A stretch of DNA of 17,354 nucleotides from Opitutia bacterium (GTDB lineage Bacteria; Verrucomicrobiota; Verrucomicrobiia; Opitutales; UBA953): contig CANHHS010000019.1 of the NCBI GenBank assembly GCA_947460445.1, positions 1 to 17,354 of the forward strand, read 5' to 3'. Below the pieces are notes generated by a model, which did no database searches, was not told the origin of the DNA, and saw only the letters and a list, made by a program, of their open reading frames with translations. Below, piece after piece: positions 7,750 to 15,261 of the stretch (the first letter of the stretch is position 1; each line of letters begins with the position of its first letter). A program made the position numbers and the translations under genes.

Positions 7750-8393
7750 CGTACAGACATTCTCTGCGAGAGAGATTGGATAAGTTTACGGGCAACATCT
7801 AACTTCAGAGCTGGACCGATGACTTCGCGCGTTCCGTCACGTCCCAAGAGAATGAGTGTATTGGTTTCTGACCCAAAGGCCCCACCAAGACCAGCCACCG
7901 AATTAGCGGCAATCCAATCGATACCCTTGGATTCAAGTTTACGACGGGCATGTTCCTCAACCTTCTCTGTCTCCGCAGCAAAACCAACCAATAGTTGGTT
8001 ATCGCGCTTCTGTGCAGCCATCCCTGCTAAGATATCTGGGCAAGATTCTAAGTCTAAGGTGAGCCCACCCGTATCTCTTTTTAATTTTTGCGCTAAGCGT
8101 TTCTTGGGACGCCAGTCACTGACAGCTGCAGTCGCAATGAATACATCGGCGGGGCCAAAAAGGGCTTCAACTTGACGGTACATCTCGTCGGCCGTCACTA
8201 CAGGGTAAAGCAAGGCGCCCTTGGGTTCTGGCAAGGCCACCGGGCCCGCGACCAGGTCAACTGTCCAACCAAACTCGACCGCCGCTGCAGCAATCGCGAA
8301 GCCCATCTTTCCGGTTGATGGGTTGCTAAGAAACCTCACCGGGTCGAGGAACTCTCGAGTCGGGCCAGCCGTGATGAGACAACGAATAGACAC
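7746..8393 (-). CDS. coaB: CoaB, phosphopantothenate-cysteine ligase (stand-alone)
   Basis: Joins 4'-phosphopantothenate and cysteine in coenzyme A synthesis. In most bacteria this is the C-terminal half of the bifunctional CoaBC; here only the ligase half is encoded. Family motifs: CLITAGPTREFLDPVRFLSN, STGKMG, ATAAVSDWRPKK, QKLKRDTGGL, GFAAET and AANSV. The start is uncertain. The frame opens at TTG 8423 with another TTG at 8408, but GTG at 8393 gives MSIRCLITAGPTRE, the usual family N-terminus, giving 215 residues. No Shine-Dalgarno sequence precedes any of these. If the TTG at 8423 is used the protein is 225 residues. Its TGA overlaps the histidine kinase ATG. A separate CoaC decarboxylase gene would be expected elsewhere in the genome. 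Confidence 0.92.
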   Translation of the reverse strand: MSIRCLITAGPTREFLDPVRFLSNPSTGKMGFAIAAAAVEFGWTVDLVAGPVALPEPKGALLYPVVTADEMYRQVEALFGPADVFIATAAVSDWRPKKRLAQKLKRDTGGLTLDLESCPDILAGMAAQKRDNQLLVGFAAETEKVEEHARRKLESKGIDWIAANSVAGLGGAFGSETNTLILLGRDGTREVIGPALKLDVARKLIQSLSQRMSVR

Positions 8394-8448
8394 GTTCAGG
8401 CTATTCAAATAGGGATTACGCAAAGGTGAAAGGGCAAAGACACTCGAA

Positions 8449-8503
8449 AAGCCTAAAGTCTAACCACACACGCCGAAACCCTCAAAAATGTTGCTTTAGG
8501 CTT
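8449..8503. repeat. Perfect 10-bp inverted repeat in the coaB/rdgB divergent gap
   Basis: AAGCCTAAAG (8449-8458) and CTTTAGGCTT (8494-8503) are exact reverse complements separated by 35 bases. Read toward each gene, CTTTAGGCTT ends 26 bases before the rdgB ATG and 25 bases before the TTG at 8423 in the coaB frame, so the layout is nearly mirror-symmetric. It may be a shared element of two divergent promoters or an operator pair. A weak rdgB promoter, TTGCTT (8491-8496) and TTTAAT (8516-8521) with a 19-base spacer, overlaps the right arm and would give a nearly leaderless transcript. Confidence 0.5.
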
Positions 8504-8529
8504 CATCCTATTCGCTTTAATCTCGAACC

Positions 8530-9132
8530 ATGAAACGGCTAATCCTTGCCACAGGCAATGCCCACAAAGCCGAAGAATTCGCGCGGATGTTTAACCAAGC
8601 TGGTTTGCCGTGCGACGTCGCCAGTGCACGCAGTGTTGGTGGCATGCCAAACGTTGCTGAAACCGCAGGCACGTTTGCAGGCAACGCTCGCCTGAAGGCC
8701 AATGCAATTAAAGGGCTCGCACCCTTCGACACCTGGGTGATGGCCGACGACAGCGGATTATCGTGCGATGCCCTAGGCGGCGCCCCTGGAGTCGACTCCG
8801 CAATCTACGCCGGCCCACAAGCGACCGACGCAGAGAACCGAGCCAAATTACTCAGTGCACTCATTGGGGTACCCCCTGCGCGACGCACGGCACGCTTCAC
8901 CTGCCATCTCGTACTGCTTGGGCCTCACCACGAAGACGCAGAGTTTACGGGTCACTGCGAAGGATCTATCCTTGAAGCAGAACGCGGGTCGGGTGGCTTC
9001 GGTTATGATAATCTTTTCGTGCCGGCGGGATACACCCAAACCTTCGGCGAACTCCCTGCGACCACGAAGGACGAACTGAGCCATAGAGCGAAAGCATTTG
9101 CGGCTCTCGCGACATGGCTACGACTGGCCTAA
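8530..9132 (+). CDS. rdgB: RdgB/HAM1 family non-canonical purine NTP pyrophosphatase
   Basis: Hydrolyses dITP, ITP and XTP to monophosphates, cleaning the nucleotide pool so that deaminated purines are not incorporated. At 200 residues it matches the family (about 197). Motifs: ATGNAHKAEE (residues 7-16, triphosphate loop), ADDSGLSCDALGGAPG (about 72-87, metal and catalytic acid), GSGGFGYDNLF (about 150-160, base-binding loop; usually GFGYDPIF) and ELSHRAKAF near the C-terminus (usually SHRGKA). The two small differences are conservative. The ATG at 8530 fits the family N-terminus. There is no Shine-Dalgarno sequence; the leader is likely very short. It diverges from coaB and converges on opcA with 4 bases between stops. 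Confidence 0.95.
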   Translation: MKRLILATGNAHKAEEFARMFNQAGLPCDVASARSVGGMPNVAETAGTFAGNARLKANAIKGLAPFDTWVMADDSGLSCDALGGAPGVDSAIYAGPQATDAENRAKLLSALIGVPPARRTARFTCHLVLLGPHHEDAEFTGHCEGSILEAERGSGGFGYDNLFVPAGYTQTFGELPATTKDELSHRAKAFAALATWLRLA

Positions 9133-9136
9133 ATCT

Positions 9137-10105
9137 TTAGAAGAAGAGTGCTTCGCCCAACGCAACCTCGGGGCTAAGAAAAGGAACCGCCAAAGCAAAG
9201 GCTTGGTGCGATGTTGCGTAATCAAGAGCGACCGAGGCCTGAGTACCATGCTCGGCATGCTCCCAGGCGAAATGGTTGCCGTTGTCATACATCCACTCGA
9301 CAGCAATACATGAATTTTCCTTACACGTATTGGTCACCGAAAATTTAGCCGTCAGTGGCAGCGTTGCGACGACCGAACAGGCGCGCAGGCTTTTTTCCAT
9401 CCACGTAATCAAGCCGAGCGCTTCACCGCGAAACCCGCTACCGTGTGAAACAGTGACACTTTTTAAGCCGCGCACAAGGTCAGCAGGACTGTGGCTGCTT
9501 AAAAATTGTCCAAGGGCTTGTCGAACGGGCAAACAGCGGGCAACCGAAAGGTCGCGCACCGATTCTGTGCGCGGCCATTTTAAATCAAAGAAGCTCTCCC
9601 CTTCAATCGAGCGATCCGCAACGACACGTGTAAAACGTGGAGCCAACGCCAACCAAGGACTCAACAAAGCGGCATCAACCTTATGACACCAAAGGTAAGC
9701 CGGAAGGTCAGCCTCAAGCCATGTCGAAACAAGCGACTGCAGCTGTAACGTATACGAACCGTGAGCAAGCAGAAGTGCCTCGCAACAACGCTTATCGCGA
9801 CGGCTAAAATCAAGGAAGCACGCGACGTGCGCTTTAGCCTCGAGCGGCAATGCATCTTGAGCTGCGGGACGCTGTGCCAGCACAACCAATCGACAGGGAT
9901 AGCGACGGGCAAAAGCCTGAGCTTGCTCGAATAGTGCGGCGGCTTCTTCAGGCCCAACCTTCTCGCCGAGCATTAACACTAAATTCATTTGCGAAGCACG
10001 CACCGCTTGTTCGCCTTCAGCCGCCCACGCATGTGCCAACGCACCCAGCGCTTCATTCACCCGTACAGGGGAACCAGGCAAGGCAGCAAGAATGTCAGAA
10101 GCCAT
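9137..10105 (-). CDS. opcA: OpcA-like glucose-6-phosphate dehydrogenase assembly protein
   Basis: A 322-residue protein starting 5 bases after the zwf stop, so co-transcribed with it. In cyanobacteria and actinobacteria OpcA activates or helps assemble Zwf. Position and features support the assignment: a central LPAYLWCH segment (OpcA proteins have LPVxLWW-like here), followed by a SxxxFDLKWPRTESVRDLSV-like region and a C-terminal half of beta strands. I see no catalytic motif. It has several cysteines (RCC, WCH, ARC, RAC and CKENSC), worth noting because cyanobacterial OpcA is redox controlled. The ATG at 10105 is the natural start; it lacks a Shine-Dalgarno sequence and probably relies on coupling to zwf. 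The alternative is an uncharacterised Zwf partner. It converges on rdgB. Confidence 0.75.
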   Translation of the reverse strand: MASDILAALPGSPVRVNEALGALAHAWAAEGEQAVRASQMNLVLMLGEKVGPEEAAALFEQAQAFARRYPCRLVVLAQRPAAQDALPLEAKAHVACFLDFSRRDKRCCEALLLAHGSYTLQLQSLVSTWLEADLPAYLWCHKVDAALLSPWLALAPRFTRVVADRSIEGESFFDLKWPRTESVRDLSVARCLPVRQALGQFLSSHSPADLVRGLKSVTVSHGSGFRGEALGLITWMEKSLRACSVVATLPLTAKFSVTNTCKENSCIAVEWMYDNGNHFAWEHAEHGTQASVALDYATSHQAFALAVPFLSPEVALGEALFF

Positions 10106-10110
10106 AGGGA

Positions 10111-11655
10111 TCAGCGGCCGGCATTACGCCAAGCGTGACCATGAGGAGCCAGCAATGCATCCCCCGCAGCAGGCCCCCAAGAGCCTGCAGGATAGGTCTC
10201 CAGGCCCGCACGACCTGCGGCAGCCCATGACTGCAAAAGAGGCGTAAACAGTCGCCATGATGCTTCCGTCTCATCGCCGCGAATGAATAGCGTGCGGTCG
10301 CCAACGATACCATCGAGGATCAATCGTTCATAGGCTTCGGGCGTATCCGATCCATACGTCGCCGCGTAACGGAAGCTTAACCGCACAGGTTGTGTACGTG
10401 GCTCTAAACCTGGAACCTTGGAATTCAGGATTAAGGTAGAACCTTCGTCAGGCTGGATTTGAATCACCAAGCGATTCGGGGCGATGTCGTAACGACTATC
10501 GGCAGCAAACAAACCATCCACGGGTTGTTTGAACTGTATGGAAATTTCAGAAACGCGTCTAGCCATGCGCTTGCCAGACCGAAGGTAGAAAGGAACGCCC
10601 GACCATCGGTCATTTTCAATCGAAAGACGTAAGGCACAAAATGTCTCCGTAGCCGACGTCGCTGAAATATCCTTCTCAGCCAAATAACCTGGAACGGGTT
10701 CGCCACCCGATAAGCCTTCCGCATATTGAGCCCGTACAGCGTCGCCGCCCTTACCCAGTTGCAGAGAACGAATGGATTCTAGAAGACGGACTTTCTGATC
10801 CCGAATATGCTCCGCATTTAAAGATGCTGGCGCATCCATCGCTGTTAAGGCAAGCAGCTGCATCGTATGATTCTGCAACATGTCACGGGTTGCACCTGAG
10901 TGTTCATAGTAACCGCCGCGCGACCCCACCCCAAGCTCCTCGGCAACAGTGATTTGAACATGGTCAACATGACGACGATTCCAAAGCGGCTCAAGGATTG
11001 GATTAGCAAAGCGTAGAACAAGTAAGTCCTGAACCGTCTCCTTGCCGAGATAGTGGTCGATTCGGAAAACTTGGCTCTCTCGGAAATTACGAGCGATGGT
11101 TGCATTGAGCTGCACAGCCGAAGCGAGGTCGCGCCCAAATGGTTTTTCGATAATGACCTTACTCTCCGTCGGTGTACCGAGTCCGCGTGCAGCTAAGCCA
11201 GAGCGACCATGATTCTCGACGATCGATTCAAAGACTGTCGGCGGCGTAGAAATATAACTAACGAGCTGTAGCGATGTGCCCGCAGCTTTTTCAATTTCGG
11301 AGATACGATTGGCAAGGGCCGTAAACGCTGCAGGATCATCGTACTCGCCAGCCTGGTAATAGGTGGCGGCTTCAATCCGACGCCAAATATCTGGGTTAAA
11401 AGGCCGACGCGTAAATCGTGTGATTTCGCGAGCTGCCATTGCCCGAAATTCTGCATCCGGGAGTGGCTTGCGGCCAAAACCAATTAAGGCAAAATCTGCC
11501 GGCAAAAGATTGTCGACCGCCAGGTTATAAAGCGCGGGCAATAACTTACGCGCGGTCAAATCTCCCGACGCACCAAAAATAACCAAGCAAGTCGGGGGAG
11601 CACCTCGGTGTTTGCTTAGGCCGGCCAGGAATGGATGACGGTCGTTTTCGGGCAT
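10111..11655 (-). CDS. zwf: Glucose-6-phosphate 1-dehydrogenase
   Basis: Oxidises glucose-6-phosphate to 6-phosphogluconolactone, making NADPH at the entry of the oxidative pentose phosphate pathway. From ATG 11655 the protein is 514 residues, normal for the family. Motifs numbered from there: nucleotide-binding GASGDLTARK (28-37), IEKPFGRDL (K171), substrate-binding RIDHYLGKE (198-206, K205), and the catalytic-His segment RDMLQNHTMQ (H263). The same frame extends upstream to 11730, but that would overlap yraN by 70 bases and add a non-family leader, so 11655 is preferred and leaves a 5-base gap to yraN. The middle gene of the run yraN-zwf-opcA; its TGA lies 5 bases before opcA. No Shine-Dalgarno sequence is visible. 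Confidence 0.97.
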   Translation of the reverse strand: MPENDRHPFLAGLSKHRGAPPTCLVIFGASGDLTARKLLPALYNLAVDNLLPADFALIGFGRKPLPDAEFRAMAAREITRFTRRPFNPDIWRRIEAATYYQAGEYDDPAAFTALANRISEIEKAAGTSLQLVSYISTPPTVFESIVENHGRSGLAARGLGTPTESKVIIEKPFGRDLASAVQLNATIARNFRESQVFRIDHYLGKETVQDLLVLRFANPILEPLWNRRHVDHVQITVAEELGVGSRGGYYEHSGATRDMLQNHTMQLLALTAMDAPASLNAEHIRDQKVRLLESIRSLQLGKGGDAVRAQYAEGLSGGEPVPGYLAEKDISATSATETFCALRLSIENDRWSGVPFYLRSGKRMARRVSEISIQFKQPVDGLFAADSRYDIAPNRLVIQIQPDEGSTLILNSKVPGLEPRTQPVRLSFRYAATYGSDTPEAYERLILDGIVGDRTLFIRGDETEASWRLFTPLLQSWAAAGRAGLETYPAGSWGPAAGDALLAPHGHAWRNAGR

Positions 11656-11660
11656 GAAGT

Positions 11661-12068
11661 TCAATGGCGGCGCCGCCAAAAGAGTGGCGTGCCTAGATGA
11701 TGGACAATGCGAGGCTTTAGACCATGGCAAACCAGAACTTCAACGACATCAAACCGCATATGGGGCACCCCGCCTACCCTTTGAATCCAAGCACGGACAC
11801 CTCGACGTAGCGCCCGCCGCTTTCGCCGATCGACCGCAAACCAGCCAGACCCAGCTTGCTCGGCCGTTCGGGTCTTAACTTCGACAAAAACGACGACGGC
11901 TCCTTCAAGGACAACGAGGTCTAATTCATCCCGACCACTACGCCAATTGCGCGCAAGCAAGGTTGCCCCCCTCTCTTGAAAATATACGGCTGCCAAAGCT
12001 TCGCCCTTAGCACCCAAGGGCTGTGTAGCCGGCCTAAACCAATTCCAAATCATCCGCCAAAAGCGCAT
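11661..12068 (-). CDS. yraN: YraN (UPF0102) family putative endonuclease
   Basis: A small protein of the YraN/UPF0102 family, a RecB-like nuclease fold often found near DNA-processing genes; its biological role is not settled. Starting from ATG 12068 it is 135 residues, near the family size. The core motif is GRDELDLVVLEGAVVVFVEVKTR, giving D50, E63 and K65, the D-ExK pattern of the nuclease fold; LGAKGEALAAVYF precedes it as in other members. Other in-frame starts are ATG 12122 (which adds 18 residues unlike the family) and ATG 12053. First gene of the run with zwf and opcA, though no functional link to them is obvious. It diverges from the exported TIM-barrel gene, whose promoter-like element lies in the shared gap. 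Confidence 0.85.
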   Translation of the reverse strand: MRFWRMIWNWFRPATQPLGAKGEALAAVYFQERGATLLARNWRSGRDELDLVVLEGAVVVFVEVKTRTAEQAGSGWFAVDRRKRRALRRGVRAWIQRVGGVPHMRFDVVEVLVCHGLKPRIVHHLGTPLFWRRRH

Positions 12069-12129
12069 ACCGCAAAAAAGTTCGGTGCGGCCAAGAGACG
12101 AATACTGTCGCCTAGGGCTCATTGCTAAG

Positions 12130-12157
12130 GGAACTGTTCTCAGCCAAGGTTGTCTTT
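12130..12157 (+). promoter_or_regulatory. ECF-sigma-type promoter-like element before the first TIM-barrel gene
   Basis: GGAAC (12130-12134), 17-base spacer, GTCTTT (12152-12157), then 5 bases to the ATG at 12163. The first ten bases, GGAACTGTTC, are identical to those at the same distance (23 bases) before the second exported TIM-barrel gene. E. coli sigma-E and many ECF sigma factors use a GGAAC -35 and a GTCTAA-like -10 at this spacing. Transcription would begin at or next to the start codon, giving a leaderless message, in line with the lack of a ribosome binding site. Confidence 0.55.
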
Positions 12158-12162
12158 ACCCT

Positions 12163-12990
12163 ATGCGATTTCTCTTAGCCCTGATTTTTCTGCCACTCGC
12201 TCAAGCGACGCCAATCCCAACCGAGCTTAGTCAAGACGGATGGTTTATTGGCGCCCAAGCTTACACGTTTAACCGTTTCACAGCTTTTGAGGCGATAGCG
12301 AAAACCAAAGAAGCCGGTGGCAACGTCATCGAATTTTACCCCGGTCAAACTTTGCGACCAGGATCTAAAATTCAGGTAGGACACACCATGCCAGACGCCG
12401 CTGTCGCCGAACTCCTAGCTGAGTGCAATCGGTTAGGCGTGCGTCCAGTCAACTATGGTGTCGTCGCGGCGAAAGACGCCGCCGAAGTACGCAAAATTAT
12501 GGAATTTGCGAAAAAGCTTAGCCTCTACGCAGTGTGCACCGAGTCGACCGAGCGGATTGCAGACTGGGAAAGCGCAGCCAAAGAATTCGATATCAAAGTT
12601 GCCTTCCATGAACATGGCGGGTCGATGTCGAATCCAAATTACAAGGTATGGAATCCTCTTTATATTCTTGGGGTTGTTGAAAGTCGCGATGCACGCGTAG
12701 GTGCGTGTGCCGACCTTGGGCATTGGTGTACGTCTGGGCTTAAACCCATTGAATGCTTACGCATCCTCCGTGGTCGCATTATCTCGGTGCATCTTAAAGA
12801 TAAGGCCACCACAGGTAACGCCGCTGTCGTTGTAGCGGGCAAAGGCGTGGTTGATGTGGGGGCCTGCCTCGACGAACTGCGTAAACAGGGATTTAACGGC
12901 AACATTTCCGTGGAACACGAGAATGACTGGGACAACAACGTACCACAAGTACGTGCCAGTATTGAATTCGTCCGTTCCCGGCCTCGCTAA
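12163..12990 (+). CDS. Exported xylose-isomerase-like TIM-barrel protein (sugar phosphate isomerase/epimerase family)
   Basis: A 275-residue protein from ATG 12163, where a clean Sec signal peptide begins (MRFLLALIFLPLAQA, likely cut after residue 15); a longer frame from 12085 has no signal peptide and is rejected. The mature part is a TIM barrel of the AP-endonuclease-2/xylose isomerase superfamily. Strand-end residues suited to a divalent metal site are visible: E57 (NVIEFYPG), FHEHGG (H149, E150), GACADLGHW (D184, H187), SVHLKD (H210) and SVEHEND (E251). By family knowledge it would isomerise or epimerise a sugar-like substrate outside the cytoplasm; the substrate is unknown. Such exported members are common in Planctomycetes and Verrucomicrobia. 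A second, lipoprotein member lies at 15262-16125 with the same promoter-like element. Confidence 0.88.
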   Translation: MRFLLALIFLPLAQATPIPTELSQDGWFIGAQAYTFNRFTAFEAIAKTKEAGGNVIEFYPGQTLRPGSKIQVGHTMPDAAVAELLAECNRLGVRPVNYGVVAAKDAAEVRKIMEFAKKLSLYAVCTESTERIADWESAAKEFDIKVAFHEHGGSMSNPNYKVWNPLYILGVVESRDARVGACADLGHWCTSGLKPIECLRILRGRIISVHLKDKATTGNAAVVVAGKGVVDVGACLDELRKQGFNGNISVEHENDWDNNVPQVRASIEFVRSRPR

Positions 12991-13073
12991 GGAGACCTCA
13001 CCTGAGGAATACAGCGCGGCGAATCCCGCTGTGCACGGTTGCGCCCCAGCCATTCACTCTTAAAGGTGGGACT
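12991..13073 (+). other. Intercistronic gap with a small hairpin before recD2
   Basis: The 83-base gap holds CCTCA-CC-TGAGG (12996-13007) and a stem CAGCG(C)GG/CCCGCTG (13012-13031; 7 pairs, one bulge, loop CGAAT). No T-run follows, so termination is doubtful. The recD2 start is preceded by AAAGGTGGGACT, one of the few plausible Shine-Dalgarno sequences in the window (AAAGGTG 5 bases before ATG). Confidence 0.3.
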
Positions 13074-15260
13074 ATGTCGCGCGGCGCACAGGTCCCTTCT
13101 GGACCGGAGATTTCACTCTCTGGCGTGATTGAGCGCATTCTCTGGTTAGACGAAGAAAAAGGTTTTACGATTGCCGAGCTCTCCGAAGAAAACGGTAGCA
13201 AAATAATTATTTTAGGTAACCTTGCGGGCTTACAGTGCGGTGAGACGATAGACCTTACAGGGACGTGGGATCGACACCCTCAACACGGTCCGCAACTTCG
13301 GGTTAAAACCTTTACATCACGACTGCCCTCTTCCGTACACGGTATTCGTAAATACTTAGGCAGCGGACTCGTGAGAGGCGTCGGCAAGGTCTACGCTGAT
13401 AAGATTGTCGCTAAGTTTGGTGAGAAAACTTTCGACGTCATTTCACACCATTCAGCAAAATTACGTGACGTCGAAGGGATTGGTCCGCAACGCGCTAAGG
13501 CTATCAAACAAGCATGGGAAGAACAGAAATCCCTCCGAGAGGTTATGGTCTTTTTGCAAACCTACGGAGTGACGAATGCCCTTTGCCTGCGCATCGTTAA
13601 AGCGTACGGTGAGAAATCCCGAGAAGTCTTAACCAAAGAGCCCTATCGGGTATGTCGCGAAGTCGAAGGGATCGGATTTCGCACTGCCGACAAAATTGCG
13701 CGTAACCTAGGACTGCCCACAGCTGGCAGCCAGCGCGTGGACGCTGGTATCCTCCACTCACTCGAAGAACTTGAAGGCGAAGGCCACAGTGCTTTTCCAC
13801 AAAACCACCTCGTCGACCATGCGACAGCACTCCTTGAGGTTGACCGGCACGTGGTCGCCGAACGCGCAGACACACTCGTCGCCGAACATGTAGTTGAAGT
13901 CTTAGGTCAAGGCCCTGACCGATTGATTCAACTCACAGCACAAGCCAAAGCCGAGGTTTCTATTAATAAATCAATTCGGCGAATTCTAAAAGGTCCAAGC
14001 AGTATGCCGCCGATTGTTGCGGATCGAGCAGTCGCCTGGGCGCAAGAACGTGCGGGTTTTGCTTTCTCCGAATTACAATCGGCAGCCATCGTCGCTGCGC
14101 TCCAACACAAGATTACCGTTCTAACCGGTGGGCCTGGCACGGGTAAGACGACAATCCTGCGAGGTCTCTGCGACATTGTCGGAGCCAAACGTGGTCGCGT
14201 TGTCCTGGCTGCTCCAACGGGGCGCGCCGCCCAGCGAATGGCCGAAGCCGCCCGCGGTGCTGCCAGCACGATTCACCGTCTACTGAAGTATGATCCTGCC
14301 ATCGGTCGATTTACACACGGCGAAGATAATCCCATCCCCGCAGATTTAGTCGTCGTGGACGAAACCTCGATGCTTGATTCGAAATTGGCCGCTGCGCTGC
14401 TCAGGGCGATACCAGACCATGCCCACCTTGTACTCGTGGGTGACGTCAACCAACTTCCGTCGGTGGGAGCAGGCAGCGTCTTGGAAGACATTATCGCTGC
14501 TGGCATGGTACATGTCACCCGACTCGATACGGTCTTCCGACAAGGCGCACGCAGCGGGATTGTCCAAGTTGCGCACGGAATCCTCCAGGGCGAAAAAGAG
14601 CCTGCAGGCTTAGTCACAAGCCCCGAAGCAATCGACTTTAACAGTAGCGACATCCATTTCGTACGAGCTGACGAACCTGAAACCTGCGTGCGACTAACCG
14701 TGCAACTATGTTCTGAAATTATCCCACGTGCACTGCGGCTAGACGCCCTACGCGATATTCAAGTGCTTGCCCCGATGCATAAAGGCACGGGAGGAATTCA
14801 TACGCTGAACTTAGCGCTCCAAGAACGCCTACGACGTGGACCTGGCACTCCGGGTCGCATTGGCGCCGGGGATAAGGTCATCCAAACACGTAATAACTAT
14901 GATTTAGGCATCTTTAATGGCGACCTAGGTGTAGTGCTTAAAGTCGAAGAAGGTGGCGAACTCACGGTCGACTTCGACGGCAACCGAGTAGAAATGGAAC
15001 GCGCACAGGCCAATGACCTACAGTTAGCGTATGCGATCAGTATCCATAAGTCACAGGGTTCCGAATTCCCCGCCGTCATCGTCCCTTTACTGCGACAGCA
15101 CAGCATCCTCTTAGCACGTAATTTAATTTATACAGCGGTCACGCGTGGTCGACGGCAAGTTATCCTCGTCGGCGACCCAACCGCCTACGCAATGGCCGTT
15201 CGTAATGTTTCAGATGCACGACGTATCACCGGGCTACTGCCGCGCCTGAAGTCAGAATAA
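13074..15260 (+). CDS. recD2: RecD2-type SF1B DNA helicase
   Basis: A 5'-to-3' helicase of the RecD2 (RecD/TraA) family that acts without RecBC in DNA repair and fork maintenance. At 728 residues it is close to Deinococcus RecD2 (715). N-terminal OB-like domain (about residues 8-85, SGVIERILWLDEEKGF), then helix-hairpin-helix repeats (GLVRGVGKVYADKI, DVEGIGPQRAKAI, EVEGIGFRTADKIA), as in RecD2 and unlike RecD of RecBCD. Helicase motifs: I GGPGTGKTT (K358), Ia APTGRAAQRM, II VVDETSML (D429, E430), III VGDVNQLPSVGAG, IV VFRQ, V/VI AYAISIHKSQGSEF (H658-G662) and IYTAVTRGR. All key residues are present. recB and recC are not in the window. It converges on the TIM-barrel lipoprotein with a single base between stop codons. 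Confidence 0.96.
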   Translation: MSRGAQVPSGPEISLSGVIERILWLDEEKGFTIAELSEENGSKIIILGNLAGLQCGETIDLTGTWDRHPQHGPQLRVKTFTSRLPSSVHGIRKYLGSGLVRGVGKVYADKIVAKFGEKTFDVISHHSAKLRDVEGIGPQRAKAIKQAWEEQKSLREVMVFLQTYGVTNALCLRIVKAYGEKSREVLTKEPYRVCREVEGIGFRTADKIARNLGLPTAGSQRVDAGILHSLEELEGEGHSAFPQNHLVDHATALLEVDRHVVAERADTLVAEHVVEVLGQGPDRLIQLTAQAKAEVSINKSIRRILKGPSSMPPIVADRAVAWAQERAGFAFSELQSAAIVAALQHKITVLTGGPGTGKTTILRGLCDIVGAKRGRVVLAAPTGRAAQRMAEAARGAASTIHRLLKYDPAIGRFTHGEDNPIPADLVVVDETSMLDSKLAAALLRAIPDHAHLVLVGDVNQLPSVGAGSVLEDIIAAGMVHVTRLDTVFRQGARSGIVQVAHGILQGEKEPAGLVTSPEAIDFNSSDIHFVRADEPETCVRLTVQLCSEIIPRALRLDALRDIQVLAPMHKGTGGIHTLNLALQERLRRGPGTPGRIGAGDKVIQTRNNYDLGIFNGDLGVVLKVEEGGELTVDFDGNRVEMERAQANDLQLAYAISIHKSQGSEFPAVIVPLLRQHSILLARNLIYTAVTRGRRQVILVGDPTAYAMAVRNVSDARRITGLLPRLKSE

Positions 15261-15261
15261 G

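Noticed and set aside
9129..9140. CTAAA-TC-TTTAG dyad across the rdgB/opcA stops
   Set aside because: A 5-bp A/T-rich dyad with a 2-base loop is too weak for a terminator; the symmetry follows largely from two facing TAA stops.
11656..11730. N-terminal extension of Zwf to 11730
   Set aside because: The extra 25 residues overlap yraN and do not resemble Zwf; ATG at 11655 gives a standard N-terminus and a 5-base gap.
12069..12122. Upstream ATG (12122) for yraN
   Set aside because: Adds 18 residues not typical of the family; kept only as an alternative.
12130..12139. GAACTGTTC as a LexA/SOS box near yraN and recD2
   Set aside because: The half-sites are in the wrong order and spacing for a TGTTC-N4-GAACA-type box, and the same block also precedes the lipoprotein gene, which is not a repair gene.
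12085..12162. Upstream start for the exported TIM-barrel gene at 12085
   Set aside because: It would bury the signal peptide behind 26 residues and place the promoter-like element inside the coding region; ATG 12163 begins a clean signal peptide.
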